The notes beneath the pieces were generated by a model that did not search any database, was not told the DNA's origin, and worked only from the letters and a program-made list of their open reading frames with translations. DNA of 64,000 nt, taken from Anisus vortex. Taxonomy: Eukaryota > Mollusca > Gastropoda > Planorbidae. Location of the stretch: assembly GCA_949126835.1 (NCBI GenBank), contig CASBPS010000080.1, positions 79,501-143,500 on the forward strand, given 5' to 3'. The translations under genes and the position numbers were made by a program. This document shows, one piece after another, positions 49,701-63,010 of the stretch (position 1 is its first letter; each line of letters opens with the position of its first letter).

Positions 49701-51691
49701 TCCGTACAACGACTTGAATAGCAGATTTCTTGTTTTGGCTCCTTTTCTGGCCGTACAACGACTTGAAAAGAAGATTTGTGGTTTCAGCTTCTCTTTTGGC
49801 CGTAACACAGCAGATTTTATTGTTTTGGCTCTCTCCACAAACCGTACAACGACTTGAATAGCAGATTTCTAGTTTTGGCTTCTTTTCTGGCCGTACAAGG
49901 ACTTAAAAAGCAGATTTGTTGTTTTGGCTTCTCCACAAACCGTACAACGACTTGACTAGCAGATTTGTGGTAATGGTGCTTCTGTTCTGGCCGTACAAAA
50001 GCAGATTTGTGGTTTTGGCTTTTCCACAATCCGTACAACGACTTGAATAGCAGATTTCTTGGTTTGGCTTCTTTTCTGGCCGTACAACGACTTGACAAGA
50101 AGATTTGTGGTTTTAGCTTCTCTTTTGGCCGTAACACAGCAGATTTATGGTTTTGGCTCTCTCAACAAACCGTACAACGACTTGAATAGCAGATTTCTTG
50201 TTTTGGCTTCTTTTCTGGCCATAAAACAGCAGATTTATGGTTTTGGCTCTCTCCACAAACCGTACAACGACTTGAATAGCAGATTTCTAGTTTTGGCTTC
50301 TCCACAAACCGTACAAGGACTTAAAAAGCAGATTTGTGGTAATGGTGCTTCTGTTCTGGCCGTACAACGACTTGAATAGCAGATTTGTGGTTTTGGCTTC
50401 TCTTTTCGCCGTATACAGCAGATTTGTGGTTTTGGCTTCTCTACTAGCCGTACAAAAGCAGATTTGTGGTTTTGGCTTTTCCAGAAACCGTACAACGACT
50501 TGAAAAGCAGATTTCTGGTTTTGGCTCCTTTTCTGGCCGTACAAAAGCAGATTTGTGGTTTTGGCTTTTCCACAATCCGTACAACGACTTGAATAGCAGA
50601 TTTCTTGGTTTGGCTTCTTTTCTGGCCGTACAACGACTTGACAAGAAGATTTGTGGTTTTAGCTTCTCTTTTGGCCGTAACACAGCAGATTTATGGTTTT
50701 GGCTCTCTCAACAAACCGTACAACGACTTGAATAGCAGATTTCTTGTTTTGGCTTCTTTTCTGACCATAAAACAGCAGATTTATGGTTTTGGCTCTCTCC
50801 ACAAACCGTACAACGACTTGAATAGCAGATTTCTAGTTTTGGCTTCTTTTCTGGCCGTACAAGGACTTAAAAAGCAGATTTGTTATTTTGGCTTCTCCAC
50901 AAACCGTACAACGACTTGACTAGCAGATTTGTGGTAATGGTGCTTCTGTTCTGGCCGTACAACGACTTGAATAGCAGATTTGTGGTTTTGGCTTCTCTTT
51001 TCGCCGTAATACAGCAGATTTGTGGTTTTGGCTTCTCTACTGGCCGTACAAAAGCAAATTTGTGGTTTTGGCTTCTCCAGAAACCGTACAACGACTTGAA
51101 AAGCAGATTTCTGGTTTTGGCTCCTATTCTGGCCGAACAAAAGCAGATTTGTGGTTTTGGCTTTTCCACAATCCGTACAACGACTTGAATAGCAGATTTC
51201 TTGTTTTGGCTTCTTTTCTGGCCGTACAAAAGTAGATTTGTGGTTTTAGCTTCTCTTTTGGCCGTAACACAGCAGATTTATGGTTTTGGCTTCTCTTTTG
51301 GCCGTAAAACAGCAGATTTCTTGTTTTGGCTCCTTTTCTGGCCGTACAACGACTTGAAAAGAAGATTTGTGGTTTCAGCTTCTCTTTTGGCCGTAACACA
51401 GCAAATTTGTGGTTTTGGCTCTCTCCACAAACCGTACAACGACTTGAATATCAGATTTCTAGTTTTGGCTTCTTTTCTGGCCGTACAAGGACTTGACTAG
51501 CAGATTTGTGGTAATGGTGCTTCTGTTCTGGCCGTACAACGACTTGAATAGCAGATTTGTGGTTTTGGCTTTTTTTCTGGCCGTACAAGGACTTAAAAAG
51601 CAGATTTGTTGTTTTGACTTCTCCACAAACCGTACAACGACTTGACTTGCAGATTTGTGGTAATGGTGCTTCTGTTCTGGCCGTACAACGA

Positions 51692-52702
51692 CTTGAATAG
51701 CAGATTTGTGGTTTTGGCTTCTCTTTTCGCCGTAATACAGCAGATTTGTGGTTTTGGCTTCTCTACTGGCCGTACAAAAGCAGATTTGTGGTTTTGGCTT
51801 CTCCAGAAACCGTACAACGACTTGAAAAGCAGATTTCTAATTTTGGCTCCTATTCTGGCCGTACAAAAGCAGATTTGTGGTTTTGGCTTTTCCACAATCC
51901 GTACAACGACTTGAATAGCAAATTTCTTGTTTTGGCTTCTTTTCTAACCGTAAAACAGCAGATTTGTGGTTTTGGCTTCTCTACTGGCCGTACAAAAGCA
52001 GATTAGTGGTTTTGGCGTTTCCACAGTCCGTACAACGACTTGAATAGCAGATTTCTTGTTTTGGCTCCTTTTCTGGCCGTAAAACAGCAGATTTCTAGTT
52101 TTGGCTTTTTTTCTGGCCGTACAACGACTTGAAAAGAAGATTTGTGGTTTCAGCTTCTCTTTTGGCCGTAACACAGCAGATTTTGGGTTTCGGCTCTCTC
52201 CACAAACCGTACAACGACTTGAATAGATAATTTCTAGTTTTGGCTTCTTTTCTGGCCGTACAAGGGACTTAAAAAGCAGATTTGTTGTTTTGGCTTCTCC
52301 ACAAACCGTACAACGACTTGACTAGCAGATTTGTGGTAATGGTGCTTCTGTTCTGGCCGTACAACGACTTGAATAGCAGTTTTGTGGTTTTGGCTTCTCT
52401 TTTCGCCGTAATACAGCATATTTGTGGTTTTGGCTTCTCTACTGGCCGTACAAAAGCAGATTTGTGGTTTTGGCTTCTCCAGAAACCGTACAACGACTTG
52501 AAAAGCAGATTTCTGGTTTTGGCTCCTATTCTGGCCGTACAAAAGCAGATTTGTGGTTTTGGCTTTTCCACAATCCGTACAACGACTTGAATAGCAGATT
52601 TCTTGTTTTGGCTTCTTTTCTAACCGTAAAACAGCAGATTTGTGGTTTTGGCTTCTCTACTGGCCGTACAAAAGCAGATTTGTAGTTTTGGCGTTTCCAC
52701 AG
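51692..52702 (+). repeat. Member 2 of a pair with offset 3,002
   Basis: Second copy of the 48.7-49.7 kb segment. Just beyond it, a GTCGTACAACG joint (one C lost from GTCCGTACAACG) near 52,703 starts a different monomer order, which includes CTTGAAAAAAAGATTTG and CAGATTTTATTG. Confidence 0.82.
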
Positions 52703-54300
52703 TCGTACAACGACTTGAATAGCAGATTTCTTGTTTTGGCTCCTTTTCTGGCCGTAAAACAGCAGATTTCTGGTTTTGGCTTTTTTTCTGGCCGTACAAC
52801 GACTTGAAAAAAAGATTTGTGGTTTCAGTTTCTCTTTTGGCCGTAACACAGCAGATTTTATTGTTTTGGCTCTCTCCACAAACCGTACAACGACTTGAAT
52901 AGCAGATTTCTAGTTTTGGCTTCTTTTCTGGCCGTACAAGGACTTAAAAAGCAGATTTGTTGTTTTGGCTTCTCCACAAACCGTACAACGACTTGACTAG
53001 CAGATTTGTGGTAATGGTGCTTCTGTTCTGGCCGTACAACGACTTAAATAGCAGATTTGTGGTTTTGGGTTCTCTTTTCGCCGTAATACAGCAGATTTGT
53101 GGTTTTGGCGTTTCCACAGTCGTACAACGACTTGAAAAGCAGATTTCTGGTTTTGGCTCCTTTTCTGGCCGTACAAAAGCAGATTTGTGGTTTTGGCTTT
53201 TCCACAATCCGTACAACGACTTGAATAGCAGATTTCTTGGTTTGGCTTCTTTTCTGGCCGTACAACGACTTGACAAGAAGATTTGTGGTTTTAGCTTCTC
53301 TTTTGGCCGTAACACAGCAGATTTATGGTTTTGGCTCTCTCAACAAACCGTACAACGACTTGAATAGCAGATTTCTTGTTTTGGCTTCTTTTCTGGCCAT
53401 AAAACAGCAGATTTATGGTTTTGGCTCTCTCCACAAACCGTACAACGACTTGAATAGCAGATTTCTAGTTTTGGCTTCTTTTCTGGCCGTACAAGGACTT
53501 AAAAAGCAGATTTGTGGTAATGGTGCTTCTGTTCTGGCCGTACAACGACTTGAATAGCAGATTTGTGGCTTTGGCTTCTCTTTTCGCCGTATACAGCAGA
53601 TTTGTGGTTTTGGCTTCTCTACTAGCCGTACAAAAGCAGATTTGTGGTTTTGGTTTCTCCAGAAACCGTACAACGACTTGAAAAGCAGATTTCTGGTTTT
53701 GGCTCCTTTTCTGGCCGTACAAAAGCAGATTTGTCGTTTTGGCTTTTCCCCAATCCGTACAACGACTTGAATAGCAGATTTCTTGTTTTGGCTTCTTTTT
53801 TGGCCGTACAACGACTTGACAAGAAGATTTGTGGTTTTAGCTTCTCTTTTGGCCGTAACACAGCAGATTTATGGTTTTGGCTCTCTCCACAAACCGTACA
53901 ACGACTTGAATAGCAGATTTCTAGTTTTGGCTTCTTTTCTGGCCGTACAAGGACTTAAAAAGCAGATTTGTTGTTTTGGCTTCTCCACAAACCGTACAAC
54001 GACTTGACTAGCAGATTTGTGGTAATGGTGCTTCTGTTCTGGCCGTACAACGACTTGAATAGCAGATTTGTGGTTTTGGCTTCTCTTTTCGCCGTAATAC
54101 AGCATTATTGTGGTTTTGGCTTCTCTACTGGCCGTACAAAAGCAGATTTGTGGTTTTGGCTTCTCCAGAAACCGTACAACGACTTGAAAAGCAGATATCT
54201 GGTTTTGGCTCCTATTCTGGCCGTACAAAAGCAGATTTGTGGTTTTGGCTTTTCCACAATCCGTACAACGACTTGAATAGCAGATTTCTTGTTTTGGCTT

Positions 54301-54380
54301 CTTTTCTAACCGTAAAACAGCAGATTTGTGGTTTTGGCTTCTTTTCTAACCGTAAAACAGCAGATTTGTGGTTTTGGCTT
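54301..54380 (+). repeat. Exact side-by-side duplication of one 40-bp monomer
   Basis: Bases 54301-54340 are repeated without change as 54341-54380. Both halves contain TTCTAACCGTAAAACAGC. Adjacent monomers elsewhere in the window are different slot types, so two identical neighbours stand out as a very recent single-monomer slippage or unequal exchange. Confidence 0.92.
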
Positions 54381-55949
54381 CTCTACTGGCCGTACAAAAG
54401 CAGATTTGTGGTTTTGGCGTTTCCACAGTCCGTACAACGACTTGAATAGCAGATTTCTTGTTTTGGCTCCTTTTCTGGCCGTAAAACAGCAGATTTCTGG
54501 TTTTGGCTTTTTTTCTGGCCGTACAATGACTTGAAAAGAAGATTTGTGGTTTCAGCTTCTCTTTTGGCCGTAACACAGCAGATTTGTGGTTTTGGCTCTC
54601 TCCACAAACCGTACAACGACTTGAATAGCAGATTTCTAGTTTTGGCTTCTTTTCTGGCCGTACAAGGACTTAAAAAGCAGATTTGTTGTTTTGGCTTCTC
54701 CACAAACCGTACAACGACTTGACTAGCAGATTTGTGGTAATGGTGCTTCTGTTCTGGCCGTACAACGACTTGAATAGCAGATTTGTGGTTTTGGGTTCTC
54801 TTTTCGCCGTAATACAGCAGATTTTTGGTTTTGGCTTCTCTACTAGCCGTACAAAAGCAGATTTGTGGTTTTGGCTTCTCCAGAAACCGTACAACGACTT
54901 GAAAAGCAGATTTCTGGTTTTGGCTCCTTTTCTGGCCGTACAAAAGCAGATTTGTGGTTTTGGCTTTTCCACAATCCGTACAACGACTTGAATAGCAGAT
55001 TTCTTGGTTTGGCTTCTTTTCTGGCCGTACAACGACTTGACAAGAAGATTTGTGGTTTTAGCTTCTCTTTTGGCCGTAACACAGCAGATTTATGGTTTTG
55101 GCTCTCTCAGCAAACCGTACAACGACTTGAATAGCAGATTTCTTGTTTTGGCTTCTTTTCTGGCCATAAAACAGCAGATTTATGGTTTTGGCTCTCTCCA
55201 CAAACCGTACAACGACTTGAATAGCAGATTTCTAGTTTTGGCTTCTTTTCTGGCCGTACAAGGACTTAAAAAGCAGATTTGTTGTTTTGGCTTCTCCACA
55301 AACCGTACAACGACTTGACTAGCAGATTTGTGGTAATGGTGCTTCTGTTCTGGCCGTACAACGACTTGAATAGCAGATTTGTGGTTTTGGCTTCTCTTTT
55401 CGCCGTAATACAGCAGATTTGTGGTTTTGGCTTCTCTACTGGCCGTACAAAAGCAAATTTGTGGTTTTGGCTTCTCCAGAAACCGTACAACGACTTGAAA
55501 AGCAGATTTCTGGTTTTGGCTCCTATTCTGGCCGAACAAAAGCAGATTTGTGGTTTTGGCTTTTCCACAATCCGTACAACGACTTGAATAGCAGATTTCT
55601 TGTTTTGGCTTCTTTTCTGGCCGTACAAAAGTAGATTTGTGGTTTTAGCTTCTCTTTTGGCCGTAACACAGCAGATTTATGGTTTTGGCTTCTCTTTTGG
55701 CCGTAAAACAGCAGATTTCTTGTTTTGGCTCCTTTTCTGGCCGTACAACGACTTGAAAAGAAGATTTGTGGTTTCAGCTTCTCTTTTGGCCGTAACACAG
55801 CAAATTTGTGGTTTTGGCTCTCTCCACAAACCGTACAACGACTTGAATAGCAGATTTCTAGTTTTGGCTTCTTTTCTGGCCGTACAAGGACTTGACTAGC
55901 AGATTTGTGGTAATGGTGCTTCTGTTCTGGCCGTACAACGACTTGAATA

Positions 55950-57260
55950 GCAGATTTGTGGTTTTGGCTTTTTTTCTGGCCGTACAAGGACTCAAAAAGC
56001 AGATTTTTTGTTTTGGCTTCTCAACAAACCGTTCAACGACTTGACTAGCAGATTTGTGGTAATGGTGCTTTTGTTCTGGCCGTACAACGACTTAAATAGC
56101 AGATTTGTGGTTTTGGCTTCTCTTTTCGCCAAATACAGCAGATTTGTGGTTTTGGCTTCTCTACTAGCCGTACAAAAGCAGATTTGTGGTTTTGGCTTCT
56201 CCAGAAACCGTACAACGACTTGAAAAGCAGATTTCTGGTTTCGGCTCCTTTTCTGGCCGTACAAAAGCAGATTTGTGGTTTTGGCTTTTCCACAATCCGT
56301 ACAACGACTTGAATAGCAGATTTCTTGTTTTGGCTTCTTTTCTGGCCGTCCAACTACTTGACAAGAAGATTTGTGGTTTAAGCTTCTCTTTTGGCCGTAA
56401 CACAGCAGATTTATGGTTTTGGCTCTCTCCACAAACCGTACAACGACTTGAATAGCAGATTTCTAGTTTTGGCTTCTTTTCTGGCCGTACAAGGACTTAA
56501 AAAGCAGATTTGTTGTTTTGGCTTCTCAACAAACCGTACAACGACTTGACTAGCAGATTTGTGGTAATGGTGCTTCTGTTCTGGCCGTACAACGACTTGA
56601 ATAGCAGATTTGTGGTTTTGGCTTTTTTTCTGGCCGTACAAGGACTTAAAAAGCAGATTTTTTGTTTTGGCTTCTCAACAAACCGTTCAACGACTTGACT
56701 AGCAGATTTGTGGTAATGGTGCTTTTGTTCTGGCCGTACAACGACTTGAATAGCAGATTTGTGGTTTTGGCTTCTCTTTTCGCCAAATACAGCAGATTTG
56801 TGGTTTTGGCTTCTCTACTAGCCGTACAAAAGCAGATTTGTGGTTTTGGCTTCTCCAGAAACCGTACAACGACTTGAAAAGCAGATTTCTGGTTTTGGCT
56901 CCTTTTCTGGCCGTACAAAAGCAGATTTGTGGTTTTGGCTTTTCCACAATCCGTACAACGACTTGAATAGCAGATTTCTTGTTTTGGCTTCTTTTCTGGC
57001 CGTCCAACTACTTGACAAGAAGATTTGTGGTTTAAGCTTCTCTTTTGGCCGTAACACAGCAGATTTATGGTTTTGGCTATCTCCACAAACCGTACAACGA
57101 CTTGAATAGCAGATTTCTAGTTTTGGCTTCTTTTCTGGCCGTACAAGGACTTAAAAAGCAGATTTGTTGTTTTGGCTTCTCAACAAACCGTACAACGACT
57201 TGACTAGCAGATTTGTGGTAATGGTGCTTCTGTTCTGGCCGTACAACGACTTGAATAGCA
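55950..57260 (+). repeat. Tandem duplication with period 654 bp
   Basis: Landmarks at 56008, 56186 and 56510 recur at 56662, 56840 and 57164. Both copies carry CGCCAAATACAGC (two bases lost from CGCCGTAATACAGC), CCGTCCAACTACTTG, GGTTTAAGCTTC and ACCGTTCAACG, none of which I saw as a set elsewhere. Differences between copies are few, for example GTTTCGGCTCC near 56,241 and GGCTATCTCC near 57,077. Confidence 0.88.
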
Positions 57261-59080
57261 GATTTGTGGTTTTGGCTTCTCTTTTCGCCGTAATACAGCA
57301 GATTTGTGGTTTTGGCTTCTCTACTGGCCGTACAAAAGCAGATTTTTGGTTTTGGCTTCTCCAGAAACCGTACAACGACTTGAAAAGCAGATTTCTGGTT
57401 TTGGCTCCTATTCTAGCCGTACAAAAGCAGATTTGTGGTTTTGGCTTTTCCACAATCCGTACAACGACTTGAATAGCAGATTTCTTGTTTTGGCTCCTTT
57501 TCTGGCCGTACAACGACGAAAAGAAGATTTGTGGTTTTAGCTTCTCTTTTGGCCGTAACACAGCAGATTTATGGTTTTGGCTTCTCTTTTGGCCGTAAAA
57601 CAGCAGATTTGTGGTTTTGGCTCCTTTTCTGGCCGTAAAACAGCAGATTTCTGGTTTTGGCTTTTTTTCTGGCCGTACAACGACTTGAAAAGAAGATTTG
57701 TGGTTTCAGCTTCTCTTTTGGCCGTAACACAGCAGATTTGTGGTTTTGGCTTCTCAACAAACCGTACAACGACTTGACTAGCAGATTTGTGGTAATGGTG
57801 CTTCTGTTCTGGCCGTACAACGACTTGAATAGCAGATTTGTGGTTTTGGCTTCTCTATTCGCCGTAATACAGCAGATTTGTGGTTTTGGCTTCTCTACTA
57901 GCCGTACAAAAGCAGATTTGTGGTTTTGGCTTCTATAGAAACCGTACAACGTTTTGAAAAGCAGATTTCTTGTTTTGGCTCCTTTTCTGGCCGTACAAAA
58001 GCAGATTTGAGGTTTTGGCTTTTCCACAATCCGTATAACGACTTGAATAGCAGATTTCTTGTTTTGGCTTCTTTTCTGGCCGTACAACGACTTGACAAGA
58101 AGATTTGTGGTTTTAGCTTCTATTTTGGCCGTAACACAGCAGATTTATGGTTTTGGCTCTCTCCACAAACCGTACAACGACTTGAATAGCAGATTGCTAG
58201 TTTTGGCTTCTTTTCTGGCCGTACAAGGACCTAAAAAGCAGATTTGTTGTTTTGGCTTCTCAACAAACCGTACAACGACTTGACTAGCAGATTTGTGGTA
58301 ATGGTGCTTCTGTTCTGGCCGTACAACGACTTGAATAGCAGATTTGTGGTTTTGGCTTCTCTTTTCGCCGTAATACAGCAGATTTGTGGTTTTGGCTTCT
58401 CTACTGGCCGTACAAAAGCAGATTTGTGGTTTTGGCTTCTCCAGAAACCGTACAAAGACTTGAAAAGCAGATTTCTGGTTTTGGCTCCTTTTCTGGCCGT
58501 ACAAAAACAGATTTATGGTTTTGGCTCTCTCCACAAACCGTACAACGACTTGAATAGCAGATTTTTAGTTTTGGCTTCTTTTCTGGTCGTACAAGGACTT
58601 AAAAAGCAGATTTGTTGTTTTGGCTTCTCCACAAACCGTACAACGACTTGACTAGCAGATTTGTGGTAATAGTGCTTCTGTTCTGGCCGTACAACGACTT
58701 GAATAGCAGATTTGTGGTTTTGGCTTCTCTTTTCGCCGTAATACAGCAGATTTGTGGTTTTGGCTTCTCTACTGGCCGTACAAAAAACAGATTAGTGGTT
58801 TTGGCTTCTCCAGAAACCGTACAACGACTTGAAAAGCAGATTTCTAATTTTAGCTCCTATTCTGGCCGTACAAAAGCAGATTTGTGGTTTTGGCTTTTCC
58901 ACAATCCGTACAACGACTTGAATAGCAGATTTCTTGTTTTGGCTTCTTTTCTAACCGTAAAACAGCAGATTTGTGGTTTTGGCTTCTCTACTGGCCGTAC
59001 AAAAGCAGATTAGTGGTTTTGGCGTTTCCACAGTCCGTACAACGACTTGAATAGCAGATTTCTTGTTTTGGCTCCTTTTC
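57260..59080 (+). repeat. Mosaic segment between the 654-bp pair and block M3
   Basis: Contains a 47-bp monomer with ACGACGAAAAG (two T lost) near 57,515, shared only with about 63,645. It also has ATAGAAACCGTACAACGTTTTG near 57,935, CCGTATAACG near 58,033 and a CAAAAAACAGATTAGTGG joint near 58,785. The right part (about 58,800-59,080) resembles 48.8-49.1 kb. Confidence 0.78.
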
Positions 59081-62000
59081 TGGCCGTAAAACAGCAGATT
59101 TCTGGTTTTGGCTTTTTTTCTGGCCGTACAACGACTTGAAAAGAAGATTTGTGGTTTCAGCTTCTCTTTTAGCCGTAACACAGCAGATTTGTGGTTTTGG
59201 CTCTCTCCACAAACCGTACAACGACTTGAATAGCAGATTTCTAGTTTTGGCTTCTTTTCTGGCCGTACAAGGACTTAAAAAGCAGATTTGTTGTTTTGGC
59301 TTCTCCACAAACCGTACAACGACTTGACTAGCAGATTTGTGGTAATAGTGCTTCTGTTCTGGCCGTACAACGACTTGAATAGCAGATTTGTGGTTTTGGC
59401 TTCTCTTTTCGCCGTAATACAGCAGATTTGTGGTTTTGGCTTCTCTACTAGCCGTACAAAAGCAGATTTGTGGTTTTGGCTTCTCCAGAAACCGTACAAC
59501 GACTTGAAAAGCAGATTTCTGGTTTTGGCTCCTTTTCTGGCCGTACAAAAGCAGATTTGTGGTTTTGGCTTTTCCACAATCCGTACAACGACTTGAATAG
59601 CAGCTTTCTTGTTTTGGCTTCTTTTCTGGCCGTACAACGACTTGACAAGAAGATTTGTGGTTTTAGCTTCTCTTTTGGACGTAACACAGCAGATTTATGG
59701 TTTTGGCTCTCTCCATAAACCGTACAACGACTTGAATAGCAGATTTCTAGTTTTGGCTTTTTTTCTGGCCGTACAGGGACTTAAAAAGCAGATTTGTTGT
59801 TTTGTCTTCTCAACAAACCGTACAACGACTTGACTAGCAGATTTGTGGTAATGGTGCTTCTGTTCTGGCCGTACAACGACTTGAATAGCAGATTTGTGGT
59901 TTTGGCTTCTCTTTTCGCCGTATACAGCAGATTGGTGGTTTTGGCTTCTCTACTAGCCGTACAAAAGCAGATTTGTGGTTTTGGCTTCTCCAGAAACCGT
60001 ACAACGACTTGAAAAGCAGATTTCTGGTTTTGGCTCCTTTTCTGGCCGTACAAAAGCAGATTTGTGGTTTTGGCTTTTCCACAATCCGTACAACGACTTG
60101 AATAGCAGATTTCTAGTTTTGGCTTCTTTTCTGGCCGTACAAGGACTTAAAAAGCAGATTTGTTGTATTGGCTTCTCAACAAACCGTACAACGACTTGAC
60201 TAGCAGATTTGTGGTAATGGTGCTTCTGTTCTGGCCGTTTAACGACTTGAATAGCAGATTTGTAGTTTTGGCTTCTCTTTTCGCCGTAATACAGCAGATT
60301 TGTTGTTTTGGCTTCTCTACTGGCCGTACAAAAGCAGATTTGTGGTTTTGGCTTCTCAAGAAACCGTACAAAGACTTGAAAAGCAGATTTCTGGTTTTGG
60401 CTCCTTTTCTGGCCGTACAAAAACAGATTTATGGTTTTGGCTCTCACCACAAACCGTACAACGACTTAAATAGCAGATTTCTAGTTTTGGCTTCTTTTCT
60501 GGCCGTACAAGGACTTAAAAAGCAGATTTGTTGTTTTGGCTTCTCCACAAACCGTACAACGACTTGACTAGCAGATTTGTGCTAATGGTGCTTATGTTAT
60601 GGCCGTACAACGACTTGAATAGCAGATTTGTGGTTTTGGCTTCTCTTTTCGCCGTAATACAGCAGATTTGTGGTTTTGGCTTCTCTACTGGCCGTACAAA
60701 AGCAGATTTGTGGTTTTGGCTTCTCCAGAAACCGTACAACGACTTGAAAGCAGATTTCTGGTTTTGGCTCCTATTCTGGCCGTACAAAAGCAGATTTGTG
60801 GTTTTGGCTTTTCCACAATCCGTACAACGACTTGAATAGCAGATTTCTTGTTTTGGCTTCTTTTCTAACCGTAAAACAGCAGATTTGTGGTTTTGGCTTC
60901 TCTACTGGCCGTACAAAAGCAGATTTGTGGTTTTGGCGTTTCCACAGTCCGTACAACGACTTGAATAGCAGATTTCTTGTTTTGGCTCTTTTTCTGGCCG
61001 TAAAACAGCAGATTTCTGGTTTTGGCTTTTTTTCTGGCCGTACAACGACTTGAAAAAAAGATTTGTGGTTTCAGCTTCTCTTTTGGCCGTAACACAGCAG
61101 ATTTGTGGTTTTGGCTCTCTCCACAAACCGTACAACGACTTAAATAGCAGATTTCTAGTTTTGGCTTCCATTCTGGCCGTACAAGGACTTAAAAAGCAGA
61201 TTTGTTGTTTTGGCTTCTCCACAAACCGTACAACGACTTGACTAGCAGATTTGTAATAATGGTGCTTCTGTTCTGGCCGTACAACGACTTGAATAGCAGA
61301 TTTGTGGTTTTGGCTTCTCTTTTCGCCGTAATACAGCAGATTTGTGGTTTTGGCTTCTCTACTAGCCGTACAAAAGCAGATTTGTGGTTTTGGCTTCTCC
61401 AGAAACCGTACAACGACTTGAAAAGCAGATTTCTGGTTTTGGCTCCTTTTCTGGCCGTACAAAAGCAGATTTGTTGTTTTGGCTTCTCCACAAACCGTAC
61501 AACGACTTGACTAGCAGATTTGTGGTAATGGTGCTTCTGTTCTGGCCGTACAACGACTTGAATAGCAGATTTGTGGTTTTGGCTTCTCTTTTCGCCGTAA
61601 TACAGCAGATTTGTGGTTTTGTCTTCTCTACTAGCCGTACAAAAGCAGATTTGTGGTTTTGGCTTCTCCAGAAACCGTACAACGACTTGACAAGAAGATT
61701 TGTGGTTTTAGCTTCTCTTTTGGCCGTAACACAGCAGATTTATGGTTTTGGCTCTCTCAACAAACTGTACAACGACTTGAAAAGCAGATTTCTTGTTTTG
61801 GCTTCTTTTCTGGCCATAAAACAGCAGATTTATGGTTTTGGCTCTCTCCACAAACCGTACAACGACTTGAATAGCAGATTTCTAGTTTTGGCTTCTTTTC
61901 TGGCCGTACAAGGACTTAAAAAGCAGATTTGTTGTTTTGGCTTCTCCACAAACCGTACAACGACTTGACTAGCAGATTTGTGGTAATGGTGCTTGTGTTC

Positions 62001-63010
62001 TGGCCGTACAACGACTTAAATAGCAGATTTGTGGTTTTGGCTTCTCCAGAAACCGTACAACGACTTGAAAAGCAGATTTCTGGTTTTGGCTTCTTTTCTA
62101 ACCGTAAAACAGCAGATTTGTGGTTTTGGCTTCTCTACTGGCCGTACAAAAGCAGATTTGTGGTTTTGGCTTCTCCAGAAACCGTACAACGACTTGAAAA
62201 GCAGATTTCTTGTTTTGGCTTCTTTTCTGGCCGTACAAAAGCAGATTTGTGGTTTTGGCTTTTTCACAATCCGTACAACGACTTGAATGGCAGATTTCTT
62301 GTTTTGGCTTCTTTTCTAACCGTAAAACAGCAGATTTGTGGTTTTGGCTTCTCTACTGGCCGTACAAAAGCAGATTTGTGGTTTTGGCTTCTCCAGAAAC
62401 CGTACAACGACTTGAAAAGCAGATTTCTTGTTTTGGCTTCTTTTCTGGCCGTACAAAAGCAGATTTGTGGTTTTGGCTTTTCCACAATCCGTACAACGAC
62501 TTGAATAGCAGATTTCTTGTTTTGGCTTCTTTTCTGGCCGTACAACGACTTGACAAGAAGATTTGTGGTTTTAGCTTCTCTTTTGGCCGTAAAACAGCAG
62601 ATTTATGGTTTTGGCTCTCTCCACAAACCGTACAACGACTTGAATAGCAGATTTCTAGTTTTGGCTTTTTTTCTGGCCGTACAAGGACTTAAAAAGCAGA
62701 TTTGTTGTTTTGGCTTCTCAACAAACCGTACAACGATCTGACTAGCAGATTTGTGGTAATGGTGCTTCTGTTCTGGCCGTACAACGACTTGAATAGCAGA
62801 TTTGTGGTTTTGGCTTCTCTTTTCTAACCGTAAAACAGCAGATTTGTGGTTTTGGCTTCTCTACTGGCCGTACAAAAGCAGATTTGTGGTTTTGGCGTTT
62901 CCACAGTCCGTACAACGACTTGAATAGCAGATTTCTTGTTTTGGCTCCTTTTCTGGCCGTACAACGACTTGAAAAGAAGATTTGTGGTTTTAGCTTCTCT
63001 TTTGGCCGTA
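59080..63010 (+). repeat. Composite block M3 (third copy of M1)
   Basis: Matches about 13,585-17,390 with offset 45,495, then 45,493 after about 61,600 (the aberrant 42-bp monomer in M1), then 45,622 after about 62,200. The last step is an extra 129 bp here, equal to three monomers (40 + 40 + 49). It shares CAGCTTTCTTG, GGACGTAACAC, CCGTTTAACGAC and TTTGTGCTAATGGTGC with M1. The right end continues into a segment that resembles 28.0-28.6 kb (offset 34,998), not the M1 flank. Confidence 0.84.

Larger units (their letters stand above)
48370..55900 (+). repeat. Irregular mosaic domain
   Basis: No single period holds here. Instead there are overlapping long-distance copies: about 48,690-49,700 recurs at 51,692-52,702 (offset 3,002), 49,985-50,330 at 53,163-53,510 (offset 3,178), and 50,330-51,590 at 54,730-55,985 (offset 4,399). 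Private marks include AAATTTCTTG, GCAGATTAGTGG, GCAGATTTTGGG, GAATAGATAATTTC, ACAAGGGACTT and GGCCGAACAAAAG. Sub-block ends are approximate. It has more damaged monomers than the arrays on its left. Confidence 0.8.
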
